Shown: one piece after another, positions 1-8,135 of the stretch
How the letters are laid out: each line of letters opens with the position of its first letter
Position numbering within the stretch: position 1 is the first letter of the stretch
Source: Bacteroidales bacterium
Lineage (GTDB): Bacteria; Bacteroidota; Bacteroidia; Bacteroidales; BM520
DNA length: 64,000 bases
Assembly (NCBI GenBank): GCA_016285515.1
Contig: JAEEQW010000002.1
Coordinates: 177,525-241,524 of the forward strand
Direction: 5' to 3'
Translations under genes and position numbers: made by a program
Notes under the pieces: model-generated
What the model saw: only the letters and a program-made list of their open reading frames with translations
What the model was told of the DNA's origin: nothing
Databases searched by the model: none

Positions 1-83
1 TTTACGCTACAAAAGTACATAATATTTCAAAATGTCAAAGAACTAATAAAACTATTTTATGGCGTGCGTCCGCATGGAACCAC

Positions 84-1376
84 TCAATCATCATCTTGGG
101 CAGGTATCTTCCGCCATGAACGCACCTGACTCGGCTTGTTACGCTCTATCTTCACAACCATGATTTCTATCCGGTCCCCCTTGTTGATGCTTTTGCGCCG
201 CTTGCTGCTTTTCTCCCTGAAGAAGCCTGAATTTCTCTGTTTGGTGACAAAGGAAACGAAGCCCTTATCCTCATTGATATGGGTCACTTGCACCACCACA
301 GGTTTCGCTGTGCCGATAAACTTGTCTTCCGCCCAAGCCGAATGCTGGAGATATAGCACACGGTTGTCCTTTGCAGCCAGTACATCAGTCAATTCCTGCT
401 GGCTTAAGTATCGGTGGATGCTCGCTGGAATTCTCCATTTGTTCTCCATGCGGATCCTGACCACTTCCTCAAACTCGTGTTTTGCTTCGGCATAGCAGCC
501 TCTCTCTAACAATAGGATGGTCATCCTTTCCCTCAGGGCAATGCTCATCCGATCGGGTGTTCGGCATGTCATAGCCTTGCATAATGCGGAAAAACGCTGC
601 TCCACGTCGCTGAGACTGTCGGCAATGAGCTCCCAAATCCAGAACTCATTCGGTTTTTTCTTCAGTAATGGCTTGATGTGTCGCTCAATTTGCGCATCGC
701 TTCCGCCCGTCACAATCATTAGCTTGATCAGGTAGTATGGGAGATAGATGTAAGTCGGATGCCTTTCGCATAGTTCCTCAAGCCGAGGAATCCATTCGTC
801 AATGTCGGATTTGACGCCCTGCGACAAAAGTGCCTTGGAGTAAGCCATATATGTCTTCTCGGCCAACGAAAGCCCTTTCTTCCCATCGGGCAAAGTGGGT
901 TCGGTGAAGTCGTTGGGAGTGAGATTGTCGAAATTCCACCAACGGCAAAATGAAGCAAAGCCCAGCCATTGGTCTTTCACCTTCAGGAAGGTGTTCAACA
1001 TGCCCGAGTAAATATCGCCGGGTTTGGAGACATCCCACTGCGACACTTCTTTCCACAAGCTATCCAAAAAAGGAGTAGAGGCGGTGTCGCCTACACATTT
1101 CCGGACCATATTCCTGACCACCGCAAACATGGCGTTTAGAAACATCTCCTCATCGGAAGGCACCTTAAGATCCGTCACTTTCTTGACGCACCGTAGGAAT
1201 GCGTCCTGGTTTCCCAAGCTTGCACTTTGCTTGGCATAATCGTAAACGACCCACATCATGGCGCGTTTTGACCAGATGCTTTCGGGGTCGGTCAAAGTCA
1301 ACTCCTCGGCGGCGAAATACGCCTCCCGAAGTTTTCCCTCCTTGCGGAGTTTTGATATGTCGGCAAACTGGGTCAT
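84..1376 (-). CDS. TPR-like helical protein with C-terminal OB-fold-like domain, last gene of the CRISPR operon
   Basis: The 430-residue protein has no family name I can give with certainty. Residues 1 to about 335 are helical, with repeated pairs of amphipathic helices and TPR-like spacing (for example the CYAEAKHEFEEVV stretch). Residues about 350-420 are beta-rich and basic, with FIGTAKPVVVQVTHI, KGFVSF and GDRIEIMVVKI, which resembles an S1 or cold-shock OB fold and suggests nucleic acid binding. A basic patch (SSKRRKS) lies inside this domain. The start codon is one base after the cas2 stop (TGAAATG), so translation is probably coupled to cas2. The position after cas1-CAPP-cas2 suggests a role in spacer acquisition or spacer RNA/DNA handling, but this is inference. 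No signal peptide or membrane segment is seen. Confidence 0.8.
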   Translation of the reverse strand: MTQFADISKLRKEGKLREAYFAAEELTLTDPESIWSKRAMMWVVYDYAKQSASLGNQDAFLRCVKKVTDLKVPSDEEMFLNAMFAVVRNMVRKCVGDTASTPFLDSLWKEVSQWDVSKPGDIYSGMLNTFLKVKDQWLGFASFCRWWNFDNLTPNDFTEPTLPDGKKGLSLAEKTYMAYSKALLSQGVKSDIDEWIPRLEELCERHPTYIYLPYYLIKLMIVTGGSDAQIERHIKPLLKKKPNEFWIWELIADSLSDVEQRFSALCKAMTCRTPDRMSIALRERMTILLLERGCYAEAKHEFEEVVRIRMENKWRIPASIHRYLSQQELTDVLAAKDNRVLYLQHSAWAEDKFIGTAKPVVVQVTHINEDKGFVSFVTKQRNSGFFREKSSKRRKSINKGDRIEIMVVKIERNKPSQVRSWRKIPAQDDD

Positions 1377-1377
1377 T

Positions 1378-1860
1378 TCAGAAAAACAGTGTGTTGGATG
1401 TTTTGATAATCACATCCACATTAATGGTCTGTCCTATTACCTTCATGGCTTTCAGGTAGTCTGTCGAGATGGGTACAACGAGGATGCTGTCTTCGTTGTC
1501 GTAGCAGGCCTGAACCTCGGCGAGGTCGCTCTTTATTTGCTCGTATTTCGCGATGGGAAGATCGGCCAGAAAGATGGATTTCTGTACGCGGGTGCATCCC
1601 TGTCGCTCAAGGTATTTCACCACATGACGACGCACTTTGTTGCTCTCTATATCGTACATTACAAAAAATAACATTTGCGTGGCAGGTCTTTTTTTGTTTT
1701 TCACTATTCCGAACACTATTTTCAAACGCTCCTCCAACGAAGGCAGCTGGTCCAACTCATCGGACGGATGATTGGGAGGGGAATTGTCCTTCAATCCAGC
1801 AGCCTTCAACTTGGCCATTTCCTCCACAAAACTCAAAGGCGGTTTCTTTTTCCTTGGCAT
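1378..1860 (-). CDS. cas2: CRISPR adaptation protein Cas2 with long N-terminal extension
   Basis: Cas2 forms the Cas1-Cas2 integrase that inserts new spacers. The Cas2 core starts near residue 63 (MLFFVMYDIES, conserved Asp at residue 70) and continues through RRHVVKYLERQGCTRVQKSIF, a typical ferredoxin-like Cas2 fold, followed by a C-terminal strand ending IIKTSNTLFF. The first 62 residues are extra: lysine-rich at the start (PRKKKPP) and then acidic and proline-containing. Typical Cas2 proteins have 85-110 residues; this one has 160. The long start is supported because it lies only 3 bp after the stop of the primase-polymerase gene, whereas the internal Met63 would leave about 190 bases non-coding. 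The extension may tether Cas2 to the primase-polymerase or the TPR/OB protein; that is inference. Confidence 0.93.
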   Translation of the reverse strand: MPRKKKPPLSFVEEMAKLKAAGLKDNSPPNHPSDELDQLPSLEERLKIVFGIVKNKKRPATQMLFFVMYDIESNKVRRHVVKYLERQGCTRVQKSIFLADLPIAKYEQIKSDLAEVQACYDNEDSILVVPISTDYLKAMKVIGQTINVDVIIKTSNTLFF

Positions 1861-1863
1861 AAC

Positions 1864-2889
1864 TTACGTATTTTCTATCAAAAATGACTGTATCAGGTTA
1901 ACTGCCAAATCATTGAACTCATCGTCCGTGCCCGTACGTGGCGACTTCACCACCGAAAAGCCCCGCTTGCCATAAAAAAGGTTTACCTCCGCTTGTCTTA
2001 ACCGCATCTTCAGCCGTATTTTCTTTCCATAAGAGATATTGATGACTTCCGCCACCTCCACCCCAGTCTGGGTGATGTATTTCCGCAAATCATCCATTAT
2101 CTCGTTCAGCTGTTCGGGCACATAGACCGGTTTCTCCAGTTTCTTGGCAGCTTTAGGATTCAGGATGGCCTTGATATTGGCCAAGATATCGCCGTCCACA
2201 TCGGCCTTGAGTTCTTTCGTGTCTTCCTCCACCTGCTGCTTTTTCGTCACCTTTTCTTCTTCTTCAAGATGATGCTTCAAGTCAAACAAAGCAGTCGGGT
2301 CGTCGGCATCGACAAACCGCCCTATATTCACTGGCACAGCATCTGGACGATAAAACGCATCAAGGTCCACACTCACAAAACAGGCCCGGGTCACATCGCA
2401 GGTCTGCTTGTCAACCACCTGTTCTATCTGGTATTGTCGGGCAAACTGCTGGGTAAAAGCCTTGTAGAACAGGGAGAAGAGACCTTTATCATAGCAGCGT
2501 TCCGACAGTTTGAACAGCACCTTCAGTCCATCCTCCCCCGGCGACACAAAGCAGAGCACCACCCGGTCATCCTGAACTATGCGCTGTTTAAGCGCTTCCA
2601 CCGACAATTCCTTTTCAGAGATTTTGTCAATATCCAGCATAAAGTATTCGATGTAGGCAAAGTTCTCACTTCTGCGGTAGGGCGGGTTGAAGATGCCGCA
2701 GACAATATAGGGCAGTTGCCGCTTTAGGGCACTGTAGCGTTTGTAGTCCAAGGCCCTCACAAGGCGCAACTGTCGAATTTGTGCCTGCGTCTCCGGTTTG
2801 GGATTCCGCAGTGCGTGATAGATGTTCATCACCGGCACTTTCACCAAAGGGTCGTTGGTGGAGATAATATTCTTTCCGAAAAGGATCAT
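1864..2889 (-). CDS. CRISPR-associated primase-polymerase (CAPP), BT4734/VirE_N-like AEP
   Basis: An archaeo-eukaryotic primase superfamily protein of 341 residues. Visible motifs are the metal-binding hDhD motif MLDID (Asp86, Asp88), the SPGEDGLK motif at 116-123, which matches the SPSGxGLK signature of BT4734-like primases, and D165-V-T-R168 followed by FVSVD, the usual third motif. The C-terminal third (after about residue 225) is acidic and lysine-rich and then folds into a small domain. CAPPs are known from type III loci of Bacteroidota and other phyla, encoded next to or fused to Cas1; they can prime and extend DNA and are linked to spacer adaptation. Here the start overlaps the cas1 stop by 4 bp and the stop is 3 bp from cas2, so it sits inside the integrase genes. 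Likely role: fill-in or synthesis of prespacer DNA. Confidence 0.85.
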   Translation of the reverse strand: MILFGKNIISTNDPLVKVPVMNIYHALRNPKPETQAQIRQLRLVRALDYKRYSALKRQLPYIVCGIFNPPYRRSENFAYIEYFMLDIDKISEKELSVEALKQRIVQDDRVVLCFVSPGEDGLKVLFKLSERCYDKGLFSLFYKAFTQQFARQYQIEQVVDKQTCDVTRACFVSVDLDAFYRPDAVPVNIGRFVDADDPTALFDLKHHLEEEEKVTKKQQVEEDTKELKADVDGDILANIKAILNPKAAKKLEKPVYVPEQLNEIMDDLRKYITQTGVEVAEVINISYGKKIRLKMRLRQAEVNLFYGKRGFSVVKSPRTGTDDEFNDLAVNLIQSFLIENT

Positions 2890-3869
2890 AGTTCCGCTTT
2901 TTTAAATTGTTGTGCCAGATTTTGTGCATAGAGGAATATCTGATGCTGTCGTGAGCGCACATTGCCTTTCACTTCCACGGATTCCTCCAGGTAATCGTTC
3001 AACGACTGTATAAGGACGCGCCGCCCCAAGGGTTCGAGCCAGTACGAGCCGTCTGATTGCACCGAGTAATACTCGTCGGTGACGGCATTTTGGAGGAGGA
3101 GGGTATAGACCACATAGTCCACCCACACGCGATAGAGTTCAATCACATCGTACACCAGCACAGGGCGGTTGTAGTCATCGCGGTGAAGCACGCCGATGTA
3201 GGGGTCGATGCCTGCCTTGATGAGTGCGCCCTCCACTTTGCCGTACAGCACACCATATCCGTAATTAAGGAAGGCGTTGGGCACATCGAGGGCAGGATGC
3301 TGGCTGCGTTTCTCGAACCTGTAGTGTTCGGGGAGGAACATATTCAAGGCCTCAAAATAGATTTTGGAGGCAAGTCCCTCCCACCCCCGCAACGTGGAGG
3401 AGATATCGGAAATCACCTCACCGTCGATAGCAGCAATCTTTGTGCGGTAATCTTCCAGTCGGCGGATGGCGGTCTGCACACGGTTGGCAGTAGGCTCGTC
3501 ATGTGCGGTCATTGCGAGGATCAAGGCTTGCTGATTCTCGATTTTGCGGCGGATGACATCCTTAATCCAGTCGATGGCATTATGGGAGAGCGAGAAATTG
3601 AGTTGTCCCTTACGGATGGTGGACACGGAGCCGTACTTTGGAGACCAGATGCGGCCTATGACATTGCCAGAGCGGTCCATAAATACAACCTCGATTTCGC
3701 GTTCCACGGCGAGCATCACGGCATCGGATGTGATTTGCGCCCCTTTGGATATCTGGATGGAAGTGATGCCCTCGGCGGGCACGCGCTGCCGCCCCTCCGA
3801 AGTGGAAATCACAAAGCCCTCATTGTCGCGGTTGAGGGATGTTCCGAATGAGTTAATGATGAGTTCCAT
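2886..3869 (-). CDS. cas1: CRISPR integrase Cas1
   Basis: Cas1 is the catalytic integrase of spacer acquisition. The 327-residue protein has the N-terminal beta domain (1 to about 85, with GITSIQISKGAQI and MDRSGNVIGR) and the helical catalytic domain. The metal-binding residues are Glu164 (GWEGLASKIYF), His229 (GVLHRDDYNRP) and Asp241/Glu244 (VYDVIELYR), at the normal spacing. NAFLNYGYGVLYGKVEGAL at 198-216 is the typical Cas1 core motif. There is no fused reverse transcriptase or Cas4; instead a separate primase-polymerase gene follows with a 4-bp overlap. The helicase gene ends 8 bp upstream. Length and residues indicate an active enzyme. Confidence 0.97.
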   Translation of the reverse strand: MELIINSFGTSLNRDNEGFVISTSEGRQRVPAEGITSIQISKGAQITSDAVMLAVEREIEVVFMDRSGNVIGRIWSPKYGSVSTIRKGQLNFSLSHNAIDWIKDVIRRKIENQQALILAMTAHDEPTANRVQTAIRRLEDYRTKIAAIDGEVISDISSTLRGWEGLASKIYFEALNMFLPEHYRFEKRSQHPALDVPNAFLNYGYGVLYGKVEGALIKAGIDPYIGVLHRDDYNRPVLVYDVIELYRVWVDYVVYTLLLQNAVTDEYYSVQSDGSYWLEPLGRRVLIQSLNDYLEESVEVKGNVRSRQHQIFLYAQNLAQQFKKAEL

Positions 3870-3877
3870 AGAGCTGG

Positions 3878-5344
3878 TTATTCAATGAAGGGTTTGTTTA
3901 AAAGATGGATATATTGCTGAGTACGGGTCACAGCGGTGTAAATCCATTGATATTTTTCCTTGGTGGGATTGAGCAACTTATTGCTCATATCTACAAAGAC
4001 ATGTTTCCACTCACCGCCCTGTGCCTTGTGGCAAGTCACTGCATAACCAAAGTTGCAGCGCAAGGCATTCAAATAGGAATCGCGCAGTAAGGCTTCGTGA
4101 AACTGCTCTTTGTTGTGCTTCTGCGTGATACAACGCTTTTTCATTCGTTGCACGAAATCAACAAACAGTGCGGTTTGTTTGCCCGAATCAAGGTTCAGTG
4201 TGCCGGAATAAAGTGTATCCGTGAGCAGTAGGGAAGCCACCTCCCGCTTAGTGAAAAGTTCACGCAATTTCACCGGAACAAACGTGAGATTGGCTAGAAG
4301 AAACGCTTTTTCGTAAGAAATTTTCATCACCTCTACCATATCCCCATTCATCAACCCCGTTGGATAATTATTTTGAATAACCATTAGGAGATCGCCTTCC
4401 TGCAGTTGCAGATTCACAATGCCCAACTTGTTCCGAATTATTGCAGACAACTCTGCACATTTTTTGTTGCTTGGAGTGATAAATATTGCACTATTGTACC
4501 CCTCGTGTTTTACAATTTCCACATATTTGTCAGTCATTGCTCCAAAATCATAATAAAGAGAAGTCTCTTTGCAATGACGAAGAGGCACACGCCCCCATAC
4601 CCTTTGGTATCCATAAACGGTTTCTTTTTCAGGAGCGTTCTCACAAAGTTTACGAATTTGTTGCGAAGCAGGAATCAAGGTGCTGTCATCTGATTGGCGG
4701 AATATTTGAGTCAGCGAGTGTTCTTCGGCGGTCATTCCGAAATGCTGCCGGAAATATTCCGGGTTAAGAGCTGGAGACTGCACCTCCTGAATAGGCGGCA
4801 GTTGGCAGGGGTCGCCAACAAAGATGAACTTGCTTTGAGGACGTGGGTCAAAAGCCAACAGTTCCTTGAGCAATCTGCCTGACCCGAATTTCGCCTGAGT
4901 GATGTTCTTTTCCTCAACATCCGCTACCATCGACGACTCATCCACCACGTATATGGTGGGTTCTGTATCTTCGGTATTCAAAGTCACCGCTTCAAAGTTG
5001 AGGAACAGCTGTCCTGTTTTCCCGACAATGAGTTCTGTTTCCTTTGTTTCCGACAAGTCTTTGTTCAAGTCCGTGAACGTGTAAATCATAGAATGGATGG
5101 TTGCGGCTTCCGTATCGCACACATTCGAGAGCACCTTGGCTGCCCGCCCTGTGGGTGCCAGTAGCCGGAATTGGATTTTCTTCCGTTTGAGTTCCTGTAT
5201 CAAAAAGCGCATCAAGGTGGTCTTGCCTGTACCTGCATAACCTTTGAGAATGAAGACGCGTTTGCTGTCCTGCTGCACGAAAGATTTCAATGCATCAAGG
5301 ATTTTCTCCTGTTGGGTGCTTAGGGTGATGTTGGAGGTGTTCAT
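3878..5344 (-). CDS. RecD/Pif1-like SF1 DNA helicase of the adaptation module
   Basis: A 488-residue superfamily 1 helicase of the AAA_30/UvrD_C_2 type. Motif I (Walker A) is GYAGTGKTT at 35-43, motif Ia LAPTGRAAK at 62-70, motif II is VDESSMV (DESS at 135-138), motif III FVGDPCQLPP, and the C-terminal motif is TCHKAQGGEW followed by YTAVTRTQQ. It lacks the long N-terminal region of true RecD and is not part of a RecBCD operon. The start overlaps the stop of the 122-residue gene by 4 bp and the stop is 8 bp from cas1, so it is in the cas operon. It may unwind DNA ends to give prespacers or clear the array for integration; only the family and the linkage are seen. Confidence 0.88.
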   Translation of the reverse strand: MNTSNITLSTQQEKILDALKSFVQQDSKRVFILKGYAGTGKTTLMRFLIQELKRKKIQFRLLAPTGRAAKVLSNVCDTEAATIHSMIYTFTDLNKDLSETKETELIVGKTGQLFLNFEAVTLNTEDTEPTIYVVDESSMVADVEEKNITQAKFGSGRLLKELLAFDPRPQSKFIFVGDPCQLPPIQEVQSPALNPEYFRQHFGMTAEEHSLTQIFRQSDDSTLIPASQQIRKLCENAPEKETVYGYQRVWGRVPLRHCKETSLYYDFGAMTDKYVEIVKHEGYNSAIFITPSNKKCAELSAIIRNKLGIVNLQLQEGDLLMVIQNNYPTGLMNGDMVEVMKISYEKAFLLANLTFVPVKLRELFTKREVASLLLTDTLYSGTLNLDSGKQTALFVDFVQRMKKRCITQKHNKEQFHEALLRDSYLNALRCNFGYAVTCHKAQGGEWKHVFVDMSNKLLNPTKEKYQWIYTAVTRTQQYIHLLNKPFIE

Positions 5345-5709
5345 GACAACTTATATTTTCTAAATTGCACAAATTGGAAAAAAGATTCTTTCCTTCCGTC
5401 GGGATATTCCACGGTTTCGCGCCGGGTGGTGGATGCCACGCAAGGGATTCCAAGGATATGCAGTCGCTGCACGAGCGCGAAGGTGAAGGTCATTTCGCCC
5501 ATCAGATGCACTGTAACATCCTGACCCTCAGATATTTCCAAAACTTTACAAAGATACTCATCGACGATAGACGCGATATAGTCCTCATCGCCGACAGGAT
5601 CCACCGCAGGGAAAGGCAGGTCAACAATTTCGCCCGAAAGCTGTCTCGCAGCTTCGGTCTGCTCCGCACTCCAGTTGGCGGACGGGTGGTTGGAGAGGTT
5701 CAGGAACAT
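5341..5709 (-). CDS. Unnamed 122-residue CRISPR-linked protein, Rossmann-like
   Basis: I do not recognise a named family with certainty. The protein starts MFLNLSNHPSANWS, has an acidic middle (DLPFPAVDPVGDEDY), a central strand-turn-helix VHLMGEMTFTFALVQRL, and ends with GIPCVASTTRRE and a conserved-looking FFQFVQFRKY. Alternating strands and helices fit a single small Rossmann-like domain. I recall similar small proteins near type III systems and in cyanobacteria, but cannot check this. Small single-domain Rossmann proteins in such loci include ring nucleases that degrade cyclic oligoadenylate (Crn, Csx3, Csx15, Csx16 and Csx20 groups), so that is a candidate role. The gene lies 2 bp from the CARF-HEPN gene and overlaps the helicase gene by 4 bp. 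No signal peptide. Confidence 0.8.
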   Translation of the reverse strand: MFLNLSNHPSANWSAEQTEAARQLSGEIVDLPFPAVDPVGDEDYIASIVDEYLCKVLEISEGQDVTVHLMGEMTFTFALVQRLHILGIPCVASTTRRETVEYPDGRKESFFQFVQFRKYKLS

Positions 5710-5711
5710 AA

Positions 5712-7034
5712 TTATTGATTATTATTTAGTTTATAAAAACAAGTGATAGTACGCTCCACAAACTCGTTTACTTTTGCTTCGATTTCTTGTGGAGATGGCG
5801 AGTTTTCGTTGAAACCAGCATGATTGAAGTTATTTCTATAATCGCGGATTTCTTGGTAAATATGAACAAGTTCGTTATTGTGTTTGCCGACAGACATTAT
5901 CCATTTGTCCTGCAAAACACTCTCGATATCAACAATCTGAGTATCAGACAATTCTATCGGCCATTTGTCTTTACGGTTTTGCTTGTGGTTGATTTGAATA
6001 TTCAATGCAATTTCCACAATTAGGCGCATATCTTTATCCATCAAATCAAAACCATGCCTTTCGCAGAAAAGGGTTACAAAATTTTCTCTGAGCATAGTTA
6101 TGGCTTGTTGGAAAAGGCCATTTTTAACACACCATTTTGCTGCTTGAAAACCATTCATAAAGTTAGGAAATACCGAAAATTCTTCCAACGAGGTATCAAC
6201 TTTTTTTAATATCTGATGAAGTGGCTCGTCTTCGGGATTTACATCTTTACTTTCAAGGAAATCTGACAATTCACTTTTAAGACTTGAAAGGCTTTCCGAA
6301 TTATGTATCTGTAACCCACGGCAAGTCTGACGCTCTTTTATGACAGTTTCAAGTTTGTCAACAATTTTTTTCAAAACATCGGATTTGATAATAGACTTTA
6401 ATTCCACGAGTTTGGTGACATTTCCGCTATCAAGGTAAGTACCAGCTGCGTATGTCCAATCCTGCAATACCGAAATAGAAGTCAAATCCATTATTGGCTT
6501 AGAATCGGTTTCTGCCATAAAGTTTCCGTAAGTGATTGACTTTACGGTTACTTTTTTCAAGAACTTTGAATAATTAATGAGAACGGTCAGAAGCATTGGC
6601 AGATAACGGAATGCATGGGTTATATCAAAATACAACTCATCTCCATCGTTTATTTCGTTGAAAATTGTATCAAAAATATCCCATATTTCATCCGTGTCTT
6701 TGCCGTCTTTGATTGGTTTTGGTGTGAGGACAAATGGAAAATCCATTTTTTCGGACTCAGCTTTCAAGCCCTCTTTTTCAACGGGTTTGACCTGTCCGGC
6801 AACTCTTGCCATACCCTTATTCCACTGGTCGCTTTCAGCTTTGGATGTTAGAAATATTATCGCCACGTCATTTACCGTCCATGGATTATTTTCGACAGTA
6901 CATTTTTCAACAAGATATTTCAATGTAGCAAGTTGAATATACCTTGTGGTGAACACAGGTCTTTCGTTGGCGGAATATGTACATTCCCCGTAGGGCCCCG
7001 TACCAAGTATTGATATAAACACTTTTCTTGCCAT
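5712..7034 (-). CDS. CARF-HEPN ribonuclease, TM1812/Csx1-like
   Basis: A 440-residue type III ancillary effector. The N-terminal CARF domain begins KVFISILGTGPYGECTY, with SILGTG at 8-13 as the ligand loop, and contains DELYFDITHAFRYLPML at 132-148, the hallmark of the TM1812/TIGR02221 (Csx1/Csx2) group. The C-terminal helical part carries an R-X4-H motif (Arg400 to His405, RNNFNH), the catalytic signature of HEPN ribonucleases. Known relatives are switched on by cyclic oligoadenylate and cut RNA non-specifically. It is the third CARF protein of the operon, 3 bp after the CARF-nuclease gene. Which cyclic oligoadenylate it binds cannot be read from sequence. Confidence 0.92.
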   Translation of the reverse strand: MARKVFISILGTGPYGECTYSANERPVFTTRYIQLATLKYLVEKCTVENNPWTVNDVAIIFLTSKAESDQWNKGMARVAGQVKPVEKEGLKAESEKMDFPFVLTPKPIKDGKDTDEIWDIFDTIFNEINDGDELYFDITHAFRYLPMLLTVLINYSKFLKKVTVKSITYGNFMAETDSKPIMDLTSISVLQDWTYAAGTYLDSGNVTKLVELKSIIKSDVLKKIVDKLETVIKERQTCRGLQIHNSESLSSLKSELSDFLESKDVNPEDEPLHQILKKVDTSLEEFSVFPNFMNGFQAAKWCVKNGLFQQAITMLRENFVTLFCERHGFDLMDKDMRLIVEIALNIQINHKQNRKDKWPIELSDTQIVDIESVLQDKWIMSVGKHNNELVHIYQEIRDYRNNFNHAGFNENSPSPQEIEAKVNEFVERTITCFYKLNNNQ

Positions 7035-7037
7035 AAT

Positions 7038-8135
7038 TTATTTCGTATTAATGTTAAACAATTCACTGTCCAAAAGCAAAGCTAATGCTTTTTCAGGAGG
7101 TAAACCAAGATTATCGTCTTGTAATGAGAATGAAATGATGCCATTGTCCTTGCATTTTTCCCGTGCCAGAATATTCATTGGTGCATTGGTTACAAACAAG
7201 GCCTTACACCCCATACCTCCGTAATTTTTTACTGCTGCGGTAAACTTATCTATATCTGTGACTTCATGTATTTGCGTCTTGCTCTCTACAAACAACAGTT
7301 TACCGCCTGCATTTAAAATAATGTCTATTTCATTTTTGGGGGCATTATTTGAAGCAGGAAACTTACAGTTCAGTCGTATATCAGATGATTTATTCCATAA
7401 TGCGAGCAGATTTGCCACCTTGTACTCAAACCATCCTGAATTAATTAGCAATTGACGCAAATGAGGAGATTTCAGTGTCACATTCAACACTTGCCCTCTG
7501 GCATTCCTTATACGACAGAGGAATTCTTTAGAATCTTTTTTCCAAAATAGTTCCGACCCGTTGGCAGTAATATATTCCGTGACATTTTGATGTTTTTCGA
7601 AATTATTCACCAACTCTTTGAATTCCGTAAATGAATGAGCCCGAATTTTTTCTATTTGTTGCACACAAACTTTGTCGGCATCATCATAACTGCCAAAAGA
7701 CCTGTAATCCTTCAATTGATTACCGCGAAGCCGAAACTGAGCATCCATATCAAAATCCACCTTACGAGCACTTTTGTTCGACAAATTCCAAAGCATATTG
7801 TTCTGATCCACATAGAATAGCGTGGCGTTTGGCATTGTGCCGATAATTTTTGCAAAATAGAACGCCCACGGTTTGGTTCCGCTTGAGATGTTCACCGACA
7901 CTTCATCGTCTTTATACTTTTCTGCGCACAGGGCAACTTTCTTCTCAATATCATTCAAATCCACAGGATCCATTTTCCGCCTTTCCGAAGGTATTTTCAC
8001 TTCCTCCGAAATTCTTTCAGCAATTTCCCGCGATTCATCCGAATAGATATAGACTATCTTGTCGGGCTGTGTGGCCACGATGCCAGTGTAAACCGGTGCC
8101 GGCTGCCCGCCGACGAGGGTGATATGGACTTTCAT
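7038..8135 (-). CDS. CARF-PD-(D/E)XK nuclease, Card1/Can2-like
   Basis: A 365-residue effector with an N-terminal CARF domain (1 to about 135; ITLVGGQPAPVYTG and the ligand-binding VNISSGTKPW at 81-90) and a C-terminal restriction-type nuclease domain. The nuclease motif is visible as GWFEYKV (Glu237), NEIDIIL (Asp271) and FVESK (Glu284, Lys286). This order and length match Card1/Can2 (DUF1887-like), in which cyclic tetra-adenylate turns on nicking of DNA and cleavage of RNA. The start codon overlaps the stop of the AAA ATPase gene by 4 bp, so it may depend on read-through of that gene. All catalytic residues are present. Confidence 0.92.
   Translation of the reverse strand: MKVHITLVGGQPAPVYTGIVATQPDKIVYIYSDESREIAERISEEVKIPSERRKMDPVDLNDIEKKVALCAEKYKDDEVSVNISSGTKPWAFYFAKIIGTMPNATLFYVDQNNMLWNLSNKSARKVDFDMDAQFRLRGNQLKDYRSFGSYDDADKVCVQQIEKIRAHSFTEFKELVNNFEKHQNVTEYITANGSELFWKKDSKEFLCRIRNARGQVLNVTLKSPHLRQLLINSGWFEYKVANLLALWNKSSDIRLNCKFPASNNAPKNEIDIILNAGGKLLFVESKTQIHEVTDIDKFTAAVKNYGGMGCKALFVTNAPMNILAREKCKDNGIISFSLQDDNLGLPPEKALALLLDSELFNINTK

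Noticed and set aside
3057..3851. Plus-strand open frame of 264 codons opposite cas1
   Set aside because: It is the antisense shadow of cas1, has no recognisable domain, and cas1 has complete catalytic motifs.
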